64,000 bases of DNA from assembly GCF_002159455.1 (NCBI RefSeq), contig NZ_NFIQ01000002.1, positions 1-64,000 of the forward strand, read 5' to 3'. The notes below the pieces were generated by a model. The model was not told the DNA's origin. It was given only the letters and a program-made list of their open reading frames with translations, and searched no databases. The stretch is from Flavonifractor sp. An306. Lineage in GTDB: Bacteria; Bacillota; Clostridia; Oscillospirales; Oscillospiraceae. The stretch's first letter is position 1, and each line of letters begins with the position of its first letter. Shown here piece by piece: positions 15,642-23,696 of the stretch. Position numbers and translations under genes: made by a program.

Positions 15642-17797
15642 GCGCCTGCACCTCCCAATTCCGCTTCTGAAAGCTGGCTTCTGGCGATCTCCTGATAGGT
15701 GGGACAGTTGGCCATCAGTTCCTCATGGGTACCGATACCCGCCACCTTGCCCTCGTCCAGCACAATGATCTGCTGGGCGTGGAGGATGGTGGAGATCCGC
15801 TGGGCCACAATGATGACGGCAGCATCCTTCACCTGCTGGCTCAGCGCCCGGCGCAGAGCGGCATCGGTCTTGTAGTCCAGGGCGGAGAAGGAGTCGTCAA
15901 ACAGATATACCTTTGGATTTTTGGCAATAGCTCGGGCGATGGATAACCGCTGCTTCTGACCGCCCGACACGTTGCCCCCTCCCTGTGCAATGGGGGACTG
16001 ATAGCCCTCCGGCTTGGCCTCGATAAAGTCGCTTGCCTGGGCAATAGCCGCGGCCTGACGCATGGCCTGATCGGTGATGTCCGCCCCGCCGAACTTCAGA
16101 TTGCTCTCAATGGTGCCCGAGAAGAGCACCCCCTTCTGGGGAACATACCCCAGCAGGCTGTGGAGCTTGTGGAGGGACAGTTCCCGAATATCCACGCCGT
16201 CAATGGTGATGCGGCCGTAGCTCACATCAAAGAACCGCGGAATCAGATTGAGGAGGGTGGATTTGCCGCTGCCGGTGGAGCCGATGATGGCGGTGGTCTC
16301 CCCTGGCCTGGCGGTGAAGGAGATGTGCTCCAGCACGTCGGCCTGAGCATCAGGGTAGCGGAAGGACACATCCTCAAAGCACACCTGCCCCCGCCACTCC
16401 TCGTTGCTCGTATCCCGGTTCTTGCCGGGCTCCGGGTCGTGAATGGTCACCTGGGTATCCAGCACCTCCTGGATCCGCTTGGCGGACACACCCGCCCGGG
16501 GCAGCATGATGGATACCACCGAGATCATCAAAAAGGCCATGACAATCTGCATGGTATAGGTGATGAAGGCAATCATATCTCCCACCTGCATGGTACCCAG
16601 ATCCACCCCGTGGGCCCCCGCCCACACAATGAGCACCGAGATGCCGTTCATAATCAGCATCATCACGGGCATCATCATGGACATGGTGCGGTTGGTAAAC
16701 AGCTGGGTGCTCATCAGGTCCCGATTGGCCTTGTCAAAGCGTTTTTCCTCGTACGCCTCCCGGCTGAAGGCCCGGATTACGCTCAGGCCAGTGAGAATTT
16801 CCCGGGAAACCAGGTTTACCCGGTCAATAAGGTTCTGCATCTTCTTGAACTTAGGCATAGCCACCGCCATCAGCACTACGATAAGCGCCAGAAGCACACC
16901 CACCGCCACAGCGATGATCCAGCCCATGCCGGTGCGGGTGGTTGCCACCCGGACAATGCCTCCGATGCCGATAATAGGGGCATAGAGCACCAGCCGCAGC
17001 AGCATGACCACCACCATCTGAATCTGCTGGATATCGTTGGTGGACCGGGTGATCAGTGAGGCGGTGGAGAACCGGTCTATCTCCGCATTGGAAAAGGACA
17101 CCACCTTGCGGAACACCTGGCCCCGCAGCTCCATGCCCACGCTGGCCGCCACCCGGGAGGCCAGCATACCCGCCGTGATGGCGGCGGCCACCATCAGCAG
17201 GGTCAGCGCCAGCATTTTGCCGCCGGTGGTCAGCAGATAGTGCTGCTGAAGGGCGTCCAAATCCACGCCCAGCGCCTGGTACTCCTGCCGGACAAACAAA
17301 ATGGCCATCTGACCGGTCATGGTCTCAGCGGCGGCGCCGTACTGTCCGGTCATTGCCTCCATCTGCGCCATAAGCTGAGATTGAACGGCCTGGCGGCCCG
17401 TCTGCTCCGCCTGCTGAACCAAGGCGGCTGGGTCTACCCCCTGCTGCCCCATCTGGTAGAGAGCCACCATGGGCAGGCTCAGCATCTCATCCAGGCGGTC
17501 AAGTGTATCCTTGTCCCTCACCGCCAGCGTGTAAACCCCATTTCCGTCAGAGGTGTAAGCCTCCCGGAGGACTGCCTCGTCCTCATCGCTCAAAAACAGC
17601 GTCAGAGCCTCCAGAGTGCTCTCCCGCATCTGCTCCGGGGTTACCCGCTCCACACCGCTCTGCTGGATCCCCACATCCACGATGTCCGATGTGTACCGGG
17701 GCAGCGTCAGGTCGCAATAGGCCTGTACACACAGCAGCGCCAGAATCAGCACCACCATCCCCACATGTTTTTTCAAATATCGCAGGATATTCAGCAT
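15638..17797 (-). CDS. ABC exporter half-transporter (permease-ATPase fusion), first subunit
   Basis: 719 residues. The first membrane segment (VGMVVLILALLCVQAYCDL) is followed by a ~150-residue external insert (residues ~35-185), common in the clostridial version of this subunit, then five more segments and the ATPase domain: Walker A GSTGSGKST, signature VSGGQ and Walker B VYLFDDSFSALD, where Asp replaces the catalytic Glu after Walker B, typical of the degenerate partner of a heterodimeric exporter. It starts 12 bases after the MarR gene stop and overlaps the second subunit by 4 bp. Drug or peptide export is likely; the substrate is unknown. Confidence 0.9.
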   Translation of the reverse strand: MLNILRYLKKHVGMVVLILALLCVQAYCDLTLPRYTSDIVDVGIQQSGVERVTPEQMRESTLEALTLFLSDEDEAVLREAYTSDGNGVYTLAVRDKDTLDRLDEMLSLPMVALYQMGQQGVDPAALVQQAEQTGRQAVQSQLMAQMEAMTGQYGAAAETMTGQMAILFVRQEYQALGVDLDALQQHYLLTTGGKMLALTLLMVAAAITAGMLASRVAASVGMELRGQVFRKVVSFSNAEIDRFSTASLITRSTNDIQQIQMVVVMLLRLVLYAPIIGIGGIVRVATTRTGMGWIIAVAVGVLLALIVVLMAVAMPKFKKMQNLIDRVNLVSREILTGLSVIRAFSREAYEEKRFDKANRDLMSTQLFTNRTMSMMMPVMMLIMNGISVLIVWAGAHGVDLGTMQVGDMIAFITYTMQIVMAFLMISVVSIMLPRAGVSAKRIQEVLDTQVTIHDPEPGKNRDTSNEEWRGQVCFEDVSFRYPDAQADVLEHISFTARPGETTAIIGSTGSGKSTLLNLIPRFFDVSYGRITIDGVDIRELSLHKLHSLLGYVPQKGVLFSGTIESNLKFGGADITDQAMRQAAAIAQASDFIEAKPEGYQSPIAQGGGNVSGGQKQRLSIARAIAKNPKVYLFDDSFSALDYKTDAALRRALSQQVKDAAVIIVAQRISTILHAQQIIVLDEGKVAGIGTHEELMANCPTYQEIARSQLSEAELGGAGA

Positions 17798-17809
17798 ACC
17801 CGTTCCTCC

Positions 17810-18268
17810 TTACTCCAGCGGCATTCTGTCCCGCTCTTCCAAAACGGCCTCCGTCAGCTGGTCCAGCTGAGCCGTCAGCCCGCGCAGGGCGTCCTCCCCC
17901 ATGCGCTGGGCCACCCGGCGGGCCAGTTCCTCCATCTGTCGCCGGCTGGCCTCCAGCAAGCGTTGTCCGCCCTCTGTCAGTACCACATAGGTGGTACGCC
18001 GGTCCCTGGGATTGGTCCTGCGCTGGAGCAGCTCCTTCTCCTCCAATTTCCGCAGGGTGCGGGACACCGCCGGAGGAGATGCATGGGTACACTCCATCAG
18101 CGCGGAGACATATACACCCCCAGCTTCCGGTTCCTCCGCCAGCCTGCGCTGAACCAGCTGCAGCATCCAGTATTCCCCCATGGGCAGCCCGCCCATAGGC
18201 AGGCTCTGACGGACCTGTGCCAGCCGCCGCAAAGCCCCGCCCAGCTGTTCCACCAGATCTTCTTCCAT
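17810..18268 (-). CDS. MarR-family transcriptional regulator
   Basis: 152 residues from ATG 18268 behind GGAGG. A winged helix is seen: LMECTHASPPAVSRTLRKLE and RRTNPRDRRTTYVVLTEGGQ (the Arg-rich wing DxRxxxxxLT), flanked by dimerisation helices. It is the first gene of an operon with two exporter half-transporters, the standard arrangement of a MarR repressor that is relieved by the exported compound. A short palindrome lies just upstream of its start, downstream of a good promoter, which fits autorepression. Confidence 0.9.
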   Translation of the reverse strand: MEEDLVEQLGGALRRLAQVRQSLPMGGLPMGEYWMLQLVQRRLAEEPEAGGVYVSALMECTHASPPAVSRTLRKLEEKELLQRRTNPRDRRTTYVVLTEGGQRLLEASRRQMEELARRVAQRMGEDALRGLTAQLDQLTEAVLEERDRMPLE

Positions 18269-18291
18269 ATTTATTGTCCTCCATCAATTAT

Positions 18292-18302
18292 TAACTTAGT
18301 TA
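18292..18302. promoter_or_regulatory. candidate MarR operator
   Basis: A perfect palindrome TAACTTAGTTA sits between the predicted transcription start and the MarR start codon, within a longer AT-rich region with GTTAATA-type repeats. A repressor bound here would block the promoter at 18321-18349. Confidence 0.5.
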
Positions 18303-18320
18303 TCTATTAACGCATTGCAC

Positions 18321-18349
18321 ATATTACAACGTCCTTGCCCGGAAGTCAA
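18321..18349 (-). promoter_or_regulatory. promoter of the MarR-ABC exporter operon
   Basis: On the minus strand TTGACT (18349-18344), a 17-base spacer and TAATAT (18326-18321). It stands about 53 bases before the MarR start codon. Confidence 0.65.
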
Positions 18350-18398
18350 GGTAATTTTCGCCGTAAAATTGTAAACACTTTGTGAAGGAGGAAAACAG

Positions 18399-18442
18399 AA
18401 AACCTCCGGCAGAGCGCCCATGGGCGCTCTGCCGGAGGTTTT
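18399..18442 (-). terminator. terminator of the small lipoprotein gene (18453-18794)
   Basis: A perfect 22-bp palindrome (AAAACCTCCGGCAGAGCGCC and its complement) followed on the minus strand by TTTTCTGTTTTCC. It stands just after the stop codon at 18453. Confidence 0.8.
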
Positions 18443-18452
18443 CCGCTGTGTT

Positions 18453-18794
18453 TTATTCGGTCTTGGTAATGGCGGTGATCACAGGGTAAGTCCCATCCAC
18501 GCCCAGCTCCCCGGTGTAGGACACGTCCACCCTGTCACCCTCGGTAAAGCCGTCCATTGTAATGCCCTCGCCATACTCCATAGTTTGATACTCCCCGTCA
18601 TCGGTGAGCAAAACCAGATAGTTGTCAATCCGATTGATCACACCATGGACCACTTTGCTCTCCGTTTTTTCCTCCGTGACAGTGGGCTGACTGCTGGCAG
18701 GAGGCTGGTTCGTTCCGCCTCCCTTGGCGCCGCATCCGGTCAGGGACAGGCCCGCCATCATCAGGGCCAGGGCTATACAAGCAATTCGTTTCAT
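18453..18794 (-). CDS. small lipoprotein, function unknown
   Basis: 113 residues; signal MKRIACIALALMMAGLSLTG with lipobox LTGC (Cys at residue 21). A Gly/Pro/Ser linker leads to a ~65-residue beta-rich domain (VVHGVINRIDNYLVLLTDDG, GDRVDVSYTGELG) that looks like a small OB or SH3 barrel. It is the third gene after the ECF sigma and anti-sigma pair in the same direction (26-base gap), so it may belong to that regulon. No family name is supported. Confidence 0.65.
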   Translation of the reverse strand: MKRIACIALALMMAGLSLTGCGAKGGGTNQPPASSQPTVTEEKTESKVVHGVINRIDNYLVLLTDDGEYQTMEYGEGITMDGFTEGDRVDVSYTGELGVDGTYPVITAITKTE

Positions 18795-18820
18795 GATATG
18801 TTACCTTCCTTTTTTCTGAT

Positions 18821-19942
18821 TTATGGCTGTGCTTGCCGCTGGAACTCCTCCGGCGGCTCTATTCCGGCTGTCTGGTAAAAGGCAAATACTCTGTCCCAGT
18901 CCACCGTTTCCTCATAGTCCTGAAGCAATCCTGCCAGTCCCCGCAGCATGGTGTCCCGCTCCTCATCGCTGGCATTTGCAAAATGGTGGTCCATAAAGTC
19001 CAGTACAGGCTCCACCCGGTCTGACTGAAGCAGCAGCTGATAATACTGGTTCAAAAAGCAGCTGCTCTCATAGGCCTCCATGGTGGGAAAACACACCGGC
19101 ACATTGTTGCCCGTGCGTGCCTCCACAATCACGTCTCCCTGCAGCGTGAGCCGCCGGGCCTCCGCCTGCTCCATAGTCGCCTCCTGCCCAAACTCCAGGA
19201 AAAATTTCCCCTGATCATCCCGCAGAACCCGGGCGCCAGAAGCGTTATAGCGGCTGGCCGCCTGCTGGAACCCATCCGCATCAAAGGACAGGGTCCGCAC
19301 AGAGTAAACCGTATCCAGCTGGATCTCCGCTGGGGTAAGCGCAATCACCAGGCTGCCGGGGTCCCGGTACTCCTGAATCTGCACGTCGGCATCGCTCTCC
19401 AGCTCCAGCTGTATCGACGTGGTATCGCCGGTGCTGGTGGGCAGCTGACAGACAGACTTGATGTATTGGCTGGTATCTCTGGCCCGGGAAATCTCCGAGA
19501 GAACCTCAACCCCGTCTGTTCCAGGCATTGTAATGGTGATTGTCTTGGGATAGGAAGCAAACTCCACCTGATACAGTGCCGCGTCCTCCTGCCGGAATTC
19601 CAGCCGGATTTGCTCCCTGTCGCCGCTGCGCTCCATGGTCAGCACGGCCATGCCCCCTTCGCCCCGGACGCCGCCCTGAGCCAAGGGCTGGTTCTTCTCA
19701 AACGCCCGTACCAGCTGACCCACCACAGGCAGCTCCCGCACCGCTGCAGCAAAGGCTGGAGAAAATCGCACGCCGCCCGCAAAGAGTGTCAGCACCAGCA
19801 GAAAAGAGCAGGCTGTGCGTGCAGCCATTCGTCTCCGTCTGGCCCGCCGGGCCGCTATCTCCTTTCCCCGGCACATACCTTGCCGGAGTACCTCTCCCAG
19901 ATCAGCGGGAATCTCCACCGATATCTCCCAGTCTCTATCCAT
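18821..19942 (-). CDS. anti-sigma-factor-like membrane protein (DUF4179-type), partner of the ECF sigma
   Basis: 373 residues. A short cytoplasmic part with basic residues (AARRARRRRMAARTACS) leads to one membrane segment (FLLVLTLFAGGVRFSPAFA, residues ~47-66) followed by a conserved stretch typical of DUF4179 proteins (AAAVRELPVVGQLVRAFE). The rest is external and beta-rich. The gene overlaps the sigma gene by 8 bp, the standard sign of a sigma / anti-sigma pair. The outer domain is presumed to sense the signal; no zinc-binding ZAS motif (HxxxCxxC) is present, so the exact inhibition mode is unclear. Confidence 0.75.
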   Translation of the reverse strand: MDRDWEISVEIPADLGEVLRQGMCRGKEIAARRARRRRMAARTACSFLLVLTLFAGGVRFSPAFAAAVRELPVVGQLVRAFEKNQPLAQGGVRGEGGMAVLTMERSGDREQIRLEFRQEDAALYQVEFASYPKTITITMPGTDGVEVLSEISRARDTSQYIKSVCQLPTSTGDTTSIQLELESDADVQIQEYRDPGSLVIALTPAEIQLDTVYSVRTLSFDADGFQQAASRYNASGARVLRDDQGKFFLEFGQEATMEQAEARRLTLQGDVIVEARTGNNVPVCFPTMEAYESSCFLNQYYQLLLQSDRVEPVLDFMDHHFANASDEERDTMLRGLAGLLQDYEETVDWDRVFAFYQTAGIEPPEEFQRQAQP

Positions 19943-20435
19943 ATACCTGCATCCTTTCCCGCATGGTCCTCAAACCGCGATAATATAGGGATTTTACGCT
20001 GTTTTCCGGCTTTTTGAGGATCTGTGCAATTTCCGCAAAGGTCATATTCTCATAGATTTTCAGAATAATGACCATACGGCTCTTTTTCTCCACCCCGGCC
20101 AGTGAGTCTCTGACCCAAAGCGCGTCGCCCCAGTGCTCCTCCTGGTCCAGCGGCTCCAGCAGCTCATCATACCAGACAGCCGTCCGTGCATGCCGGCGCA
20201 AAAAGGAGGAAGCCGTATGGGCCAGAATCCGATAGAACCAGGGATAGAACTTCTCCCGATCCTTCAGGCTCGCCTTTCCCACGTAGGCTTTGCAGACTGC
20301 ATCCTGGACAATATCCTTGGCGTCCTCAGCGTTATGTACATATCCATAGGCTACACGATAAAATGAGTCGCTTTTCGCCTCAATCAGCCCGAGGAACTCC
20401 TCGTCCGTCAGTTCTCTGTCTGCCCGCAGCTGCAT
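19935..20435 (-). CDS. ECF-type RNA polymerase sigma factor
   Basis: 166 residues with region 2 (FYRVAYGYVHNAEDAKDIVQ) and region 4 (MTFAEIAQILKKPENSVKSL), the two-domain layout of extracytoplasmic-function sigma factors. The start at 20435 follows AAAGGAGG. It is co-transcribed with the DUF4179-type anti-sigma and a lipoprotein. The operon is preceded by a promoter of the ECF type (see 20462-20491), so it probably activates its own transcription. Confidence 0.9.
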   Translation of the reverse strand: MQLRADRELTDEEFLGLIEAKSDSFYRVAYGYVHNAEDAKDIVQDAVCKAYVGKASLKDREKFYPWFYRILAHTASSFLRRHARTAVWYDELLEPLDQEEHWGDALWVRDSLAGVEKKSRMVIILKIYENMTFAEIAQILKKPENSVKSLYYRGLRTMRERMQVYG

Positions 20436-20461
20436 TCTGTTTCGACCTCCTTTCTACATCA

Positions 20462-20491
20462 TAAGACTCCCGCCTTTCCTGGATAGTTGCA
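20462..20491 (-). promoter_or_regulatory. ECF-type autoregulatory promoter
   Basis: On the minus strand TGCAACT (20491-20485) and AGTCTTA (20468-20462) are separated by 16 bases. An AAC-containing -35 and a GTC-containing -10 are characteristic of ECF sigma target promoters. It is about 27 bases before the sigma start codon. Confidence 0.55.
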
Positions 20492-20529
20492 AAGAATTTT
20501 CTTTTTTCCAACAAATCATTTGGCAAAAA

Positions 20530-20560
20530 AAGCGTCTCCGCCCAGTGGGCGGAGACGCTT
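20530..20560 (-). terminator. terminator of the small Cys-rich gene
   Basis: A near-perfect palindrome AGCGTCTCCGCCCA with its complement; the A run on the left (20525-20530) is a T run on the minus strand. It lies just downstream of the stop at 20577. Confidence 0.8.
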
Positions 20561-20576
20561 CCAAGATATCGTTTAT

Positions 20577-20771
20577 TCAGCGGGCCCCGCAATAGGCTCC
20601 GATGGCCCGGAACTGGCGGGTTACCGCCCCGCACAGCTCGTTATAATAGTTTAGGTAGTCCTTCTTGGCCTGCCGCTCCTTACGCAGCCTGGTCTGAAAC
20701 TGCCTCCACTCCGCGCAGCTCTTATGGCAGCCCTCGCAATAGGCCGAACAGCTCTTTTGACAGGGAATCAC
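20577..20771 (-). CDS. small cysteine-rich protein, function unknown
   Basis: 64 residues from GTG 20771, about 14 bases after AGGAGG; the longer open frame up to 20825 lacks a ribosome-binding site. The protein reads IPCQKSCSAYCEGCHKSCAE at its N-terminus, five Cys in a compact pattern (CxxxCxxxCxxCxxxC), followed by a basic helix (RLRKERQAKKDYLNYYNELC). The Cys pattern suggests a zinc or Fe-S knuckle. It has its own terminator. I do not recognise a family. Confidence 0.55.
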   Translation of the reverse strand: MIPCQKSCSAYCEGCHKSCAEWRQFQTRLRKERQAKKDYLNYYNELCGAVTRQFRAIGAYCGAR

Positions 20772-21129
20772 AAGAAAAACCCCTTTCCTCCTATATGGTT
20801 TTACAGGCAGCCTTGCCGCCGTCACTTTGAGGATATCAGATTTCAGGCACGCTTTCTATCAAGATATGGTAAAGACTTCCTAAAATCTTTCCCGCTTCTT
20901 CGACATCGTTCAGCAAAACACACCTGCCCGCCGGGTTATACTGAACGGCGGAGGTGGACCATGAGACGCTTTTTCTGCCGGGCAGGTATCTGCGCCTCGT
21001 TATTCTGTACCAATCCTCTGGCCTTTTTCCGCGCCGCCGTCCGTCCCTACAGTTCCGGCGGCAGGGAGCTGCGCCGCCTGCTCCGGACGTGCGGCCGCTG
21101 AAATTCTCTCCGGTTTTGCATGTTTCCGG
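20772..21129. other. spacer before pyrG with at most one doubtful small frame
   Basis: Apart from the low-confidence frame at 20961-21101, this stretch holds nothing recognisable. No tRNA, repeat or terminator is evident. Confidence 0.4.
20961..21101 (+). CDS. doubtful small basic peptide
   Basis: A 46-codon frame starts at ATG 20961, 5-6 bases behind GGAGGTGG, and encodes a Cys/Arg-rich peptide (MRRFFCRAGICASLFCTNPL). The ribosome-binding site is good but the composition is that of a chance frame. It ends 29 bases before the pyrG promoter. Listed only because of the start signal. Confidence 0.2.
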   Translation: MRRFFCRAGICASLFCTNPLAFFRAAVRPYSSGGRELRRLLRTCGR

Positions 21130-21158
21130 TTGACATCCTGCAAAACAAGGGGTAAGAT
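21130..21158 (+). promoter_or_regulatory. promoter of pyrG
   Basis: TTGACA (21130-21135), 17 bases, TAAGAT (21153-21158): a strong sigma-A promoter that leaves a ~70-base leader before the pyrG start. Confidence 0.7.
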
Positions 21159-21172
21159 AAGGTGCGTTGCAG

Positions 21173-21211
21173 GACAGAGAGGTCCCGAAGGATATTCGGG
21201 GCCTCTCTGTC
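21173..21211 (+). promoter_or_regulatory. pyrG leader hairpin, possible attenuator
   Basis: GACAGAGAGGTCCCG (21173-21187) pairs with CGGGGCCTCTCTGTC (21197-21211), one G-T pair, followed by TATTTTC. It forms within the first 50 transcribed bases. In Firmicutes pyrG is often controlled by a leader terminator that responds to CTP; the short T run makes termination here possible but not certain. Confidence 0.5.
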
Positions 21212-21236
21212 TATTTTCAGGGGAAGGAGTCTTATT

Positions 21237-22850
21237 GTGACGAAATATATTTTTGTAACCGGCGGGGTGGTGTCCGGTCTGGGCAAGGGAATCACCGCCG
21301 CCTCCCTGGGCCGTCTGCTGAAAGCCAGGGGGCTGAAGGTTGCCGCCCAAAAGCTGGACCCCTATATCAACGTGGACCCGGGCACCATGAGCCCCTATCA
21401 GCACGGAGAGGTATTTGTCACCGAGGACGGCGCGGAAACCGACCTGGATCTGGGCCATTACGAGCGGTTTATTGACGAGGACCTGAACCAATACTCCAAC
21501 CTGACCACCGGCCGGGTATATGCCAACGTCATAGCCAAGGAGCGTCGGGGGGAATATCTGGGCGGCACCGTGCAGACCATTCCCCATATCACCGACGAGA
21601 TCAAACGCTTTATTTACAGCGTGGGCCGGAAAACCAGCGCCGACGTGGTGATCACCGAGATCGGCGGCACCACCGGTGATATGGAGAGCCAGCCCTTTCT
21701 GGAGGCCATCCGTCAGGTGGGCCGTGAGATTGGCCGGGACAACACCCTGTTTATCCATGTGACGCTGGTGCCCTATCTGCGGGCCTCCGGTGAGCACAAA
21801 TCCAAGCCCACTCAGCACTCGGTAAAAGAGCTTCAGGGCTTTGGCATCTCCCCTGACCTGATCGTGCTGCGGTGCGACGAGCCCATCCGGGATGAGAGTA
21901 TTTTTGAGAAAATTTCCGGCTTTTGCGGCGTGAGCCGGGACTGTGTCATCGAAAATGTGACCCTGCCCAACCTGTACCAGGCACCTCTTATGCTGGAACA
22001 GGCTCACTTTTCCGATGTCGTATGCCGTCAGCTGCGCCTGAATACCCCCGCTCCCGACCTTACCGAGTGGCAGGCGCTGGTGGAGCAGATGGGGCGGCAG
22101 GACCGCTCAGTGACCATTGCCCTGGTGGGAAAATACATCCAGCTGCACGACGCCTACCTGTCTGTAGCCGAGGCGCTACGCCACGCGGGCTACGGGCTTC
22201 ACGGCCGTGTGGACATCCGCTGGATCGACTCTGAAACCCTGACCCCGGAGAACTGCGGACAGATCCTGTCCGGCGCGGACGGGATCCTGGTACCCGGCGG
22301 CTTTGGCAGCCGCGGCATTGAGGGTATGGTGCTGGCCGCCCAATATGCCCGGACTCACAGACTCCCCTATCTGGGCATCTGCCTGGGCATGCAGATCGCG
22401 GTCATTGAGTTTGCCAGAAACGCCGCCGGCCTCATCGGGGCCACCTCCGGGGAATTCGACCCGGACTGTCCCTATAAGGTCATCGACTTTATGCCCGGCC
22501 AGAGCGACAGCATCGACAAGGGCGGTACCCTCCGTCTGGGCAGCTGGCCCTGTCAGGTACAACCGGACACCCTGCTGGAGCGGTGTTACAGCCAACCCCT
22601 GATCCAGGAGCGCCACCGCCACCGCTATGAGTTCAACAACGACTACCGCCGCCAGCTGGAGCAGGCCGGACTGGTCCTCAGCGGCACCTCCCCTGACGGC
22701 CGCCTGGTGGAGGCGGTGGAGCTGCGGGACCATCCCTTTTTCCTGGGCGTTCAGTTTCACCCGGAATTCAAGAGTCGGCCCAACCGGCCCCATCCCCTGT
22801 TTCACGGTTTTGTTTCCGCCGCACTGGAGCAAGAACCCAGAGCAAATTAG
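21237..22850 (+). CDS. pyrG: CTP synthase
   Basis: 537 residues from GTG 21237, 8 bases behind GGAAGGA; the longer open frame includes the leader hairpin. The enzyme makes CTP from UTP, ATP and glutamine, the last step of pyrimidine nucleotide synthesis. The synthetase domain opens with [20 protein letters not shown] and carries [15 protein letters not shown]; the glutaminase domain has the nucleophile Cys382 in GICLGMQ and the His-Glu pair in QFHPEF. Length is that of the family. It is monocistronic with promoter, leader hairpin and terminator. Confidence 0.97.
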   Translation: MTKYIFVTGGVVSGLGKGITAASLGRLLKARGLKVAAQKLDPYINVDPGTMSPYQHGEVFVTEDGAETDLDLGHYERFIDEDLNQYSNLTTGRVYANVIAKERRGEYLGGTVQTIPHITDEIKRFIYSVGRKTSADVVITEIGGTTGDMESQPFLEAIRQVGREIGRDNTLFIHVTLVPYLRASGEHKSKPTQHSVKELQGFGISPDLIVLRCDEPIRDESIFEKISGFCGVSRDCVIENVTLPNLYQAPLMLEQAHFSDVVCRQLRLNTPAPDLTEWQALVEQMGRQDRSVTIALVGKYIQLHDAYLSVAEALRHAGYGLHGRVDIRWIDSETLTPENCGQILSGADGILVPGGFGSRGIEGMVLAAQYARTHRLPYLGICLGMQIAVIEFARNAAGLIGATSGEFDPDCPYKVIDFMPGQSDSIDKGGTLRLGSWPCQVQPDTLLERCYSQPLIQERHRHRYEFNNDYRRQLEQAGLVLSGTSPDGRLVEAVELRDHPFFLGVQFHPEFKSRPNRPHPLFHGFVSAALEQEPRAN

Positions 22851-22870
22851 TTCGGCAACGGTTACAAACA

Positions 22871-22903
22871 CAGCAGCCTGCCCGAAAAGGCAGGCTGCTT
22901 TTC
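22871..22903 (+). terminator. terminator of pyrG
   Basis: AGCAGCCTGCC (22872-22882) pairs with GGCAGGCTGCT (22889-22899), followed by TTTCT, about 20 bases after the stop. Confidence 0.85.
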
Positions 22904-22917
22904 TATATCCGCCCGCC

Positions 22918-22947
22918 TTGACGGGAGAATGACAGAACCGCTATAAT
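22918..22947 (+). promoter_or_regulatory. promoter of the MacAB-like export operon
   Basis: TTGACG (22918-22923), 18 bases, TATAAT (22942-22947), 46 bases before the chosen start of the first gene. Confidence 0.6.
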
Positions 22948-22993
22948 ATAGACAAATTAACTAAAAATGCAGCCGCTGGAAGGGGTGGAGCTT

Positions 22994-23695
22994 GTGTCCG
23001 GAGTGCGTTTGGAGCATGTGGTACGGGAATATGTCATGGGCAAAACCACCATTCGGGCGGTAGACGATGTGAGCTTTTCCATCCCGGAGGGGAAATATAC
23101 CATCATCCTGGGCGCCAGCGGCGCAGGCAAGTCTACGGTGCTCAACATTCTGGGCGGGATGGACTCCCCTACCTCCGGACTGGTAACGGTGAATGATAAA
23201 GAGATCTCCAACTTCAACAAGAAACAGCTCACCCAGTACCGGAGGGAGAGCATTGGCTTTGTGTTCCAGTTTTACAACCTGATGCCCAATTTGACGGTAC
23301 TGGAAAACGTGGAACTGGCCAGCCAGATCTGCAAAAATCCCCTGGACGCCAGACAGGTGCTGGACATGGTGGGGCTGGGCGATCGCATGGGCAACTTCCC
23401 CGCCCAGTGTTCTGGTGGCGAACAGCAGCGGGGCGCCATCGCCCGGGCACTGGCCAAAAATCCCGATGTACTGCTGTGCGACGAGCCCACTGGCGCGTTG
23501 GACTATGTGACGGGCAAGGCCATTCTGGCCCTGCTCTACGACCTGTGCAAGAAAAGCAAAAAGACAGTAGTGGTGGTCACCCACAACGGAGCCCTGGCCC
23601 CCACTGCCGATGTACTCATCCGCATGAAAAGCGGCAAAATTGAGTCCTTTACGGAAAATCCCAATCCGGTACCGGTGCAGGAGCTGGAGTGGTAG
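22994..23695 (+). CDS. ABC transporter ATP-binding protein (MacB/LolD type)
   Basis: 233 residues from GTG 22994 behind GGGGTGGAG; the same ribosome-binding layout precedes the third gene of the operon, while an ATG at 22967 has none. Walker [10 protein letters not shown] (~39-47), Q-loop [13 protein letters not shown], signature CSGGEQQR (Cys in place of the usual Leu) and Walker [13 protein letters not shown] are all present. The family drives FtsX-type permeases in lipoprotein or peptide export. It is followed by the permease after one base and by a membrane-fusion type adaptor. Confidence 0.92.
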   Translation: MSGVRLEHVVREYVMGKTTIRAVDDVSFSIPEGKYTIILGASGAGKSTVLNILGGMDSPTSGLVTVNDKEISNFNKKQLTQYRRESIGFVFQFYNLMPNLTVLENVELASQICKNPLDARQVLDMVGLGDRMGNFPAQCSGGEQQRGAIARALAKNPDVLLCDEPTGALDYVTGKAILALLYDLCKKSKKTVVVVTHNGALAPTADVLIRMKSGKIESFTENPNPVPVQELEW

Positions 23696-23696
23696 C

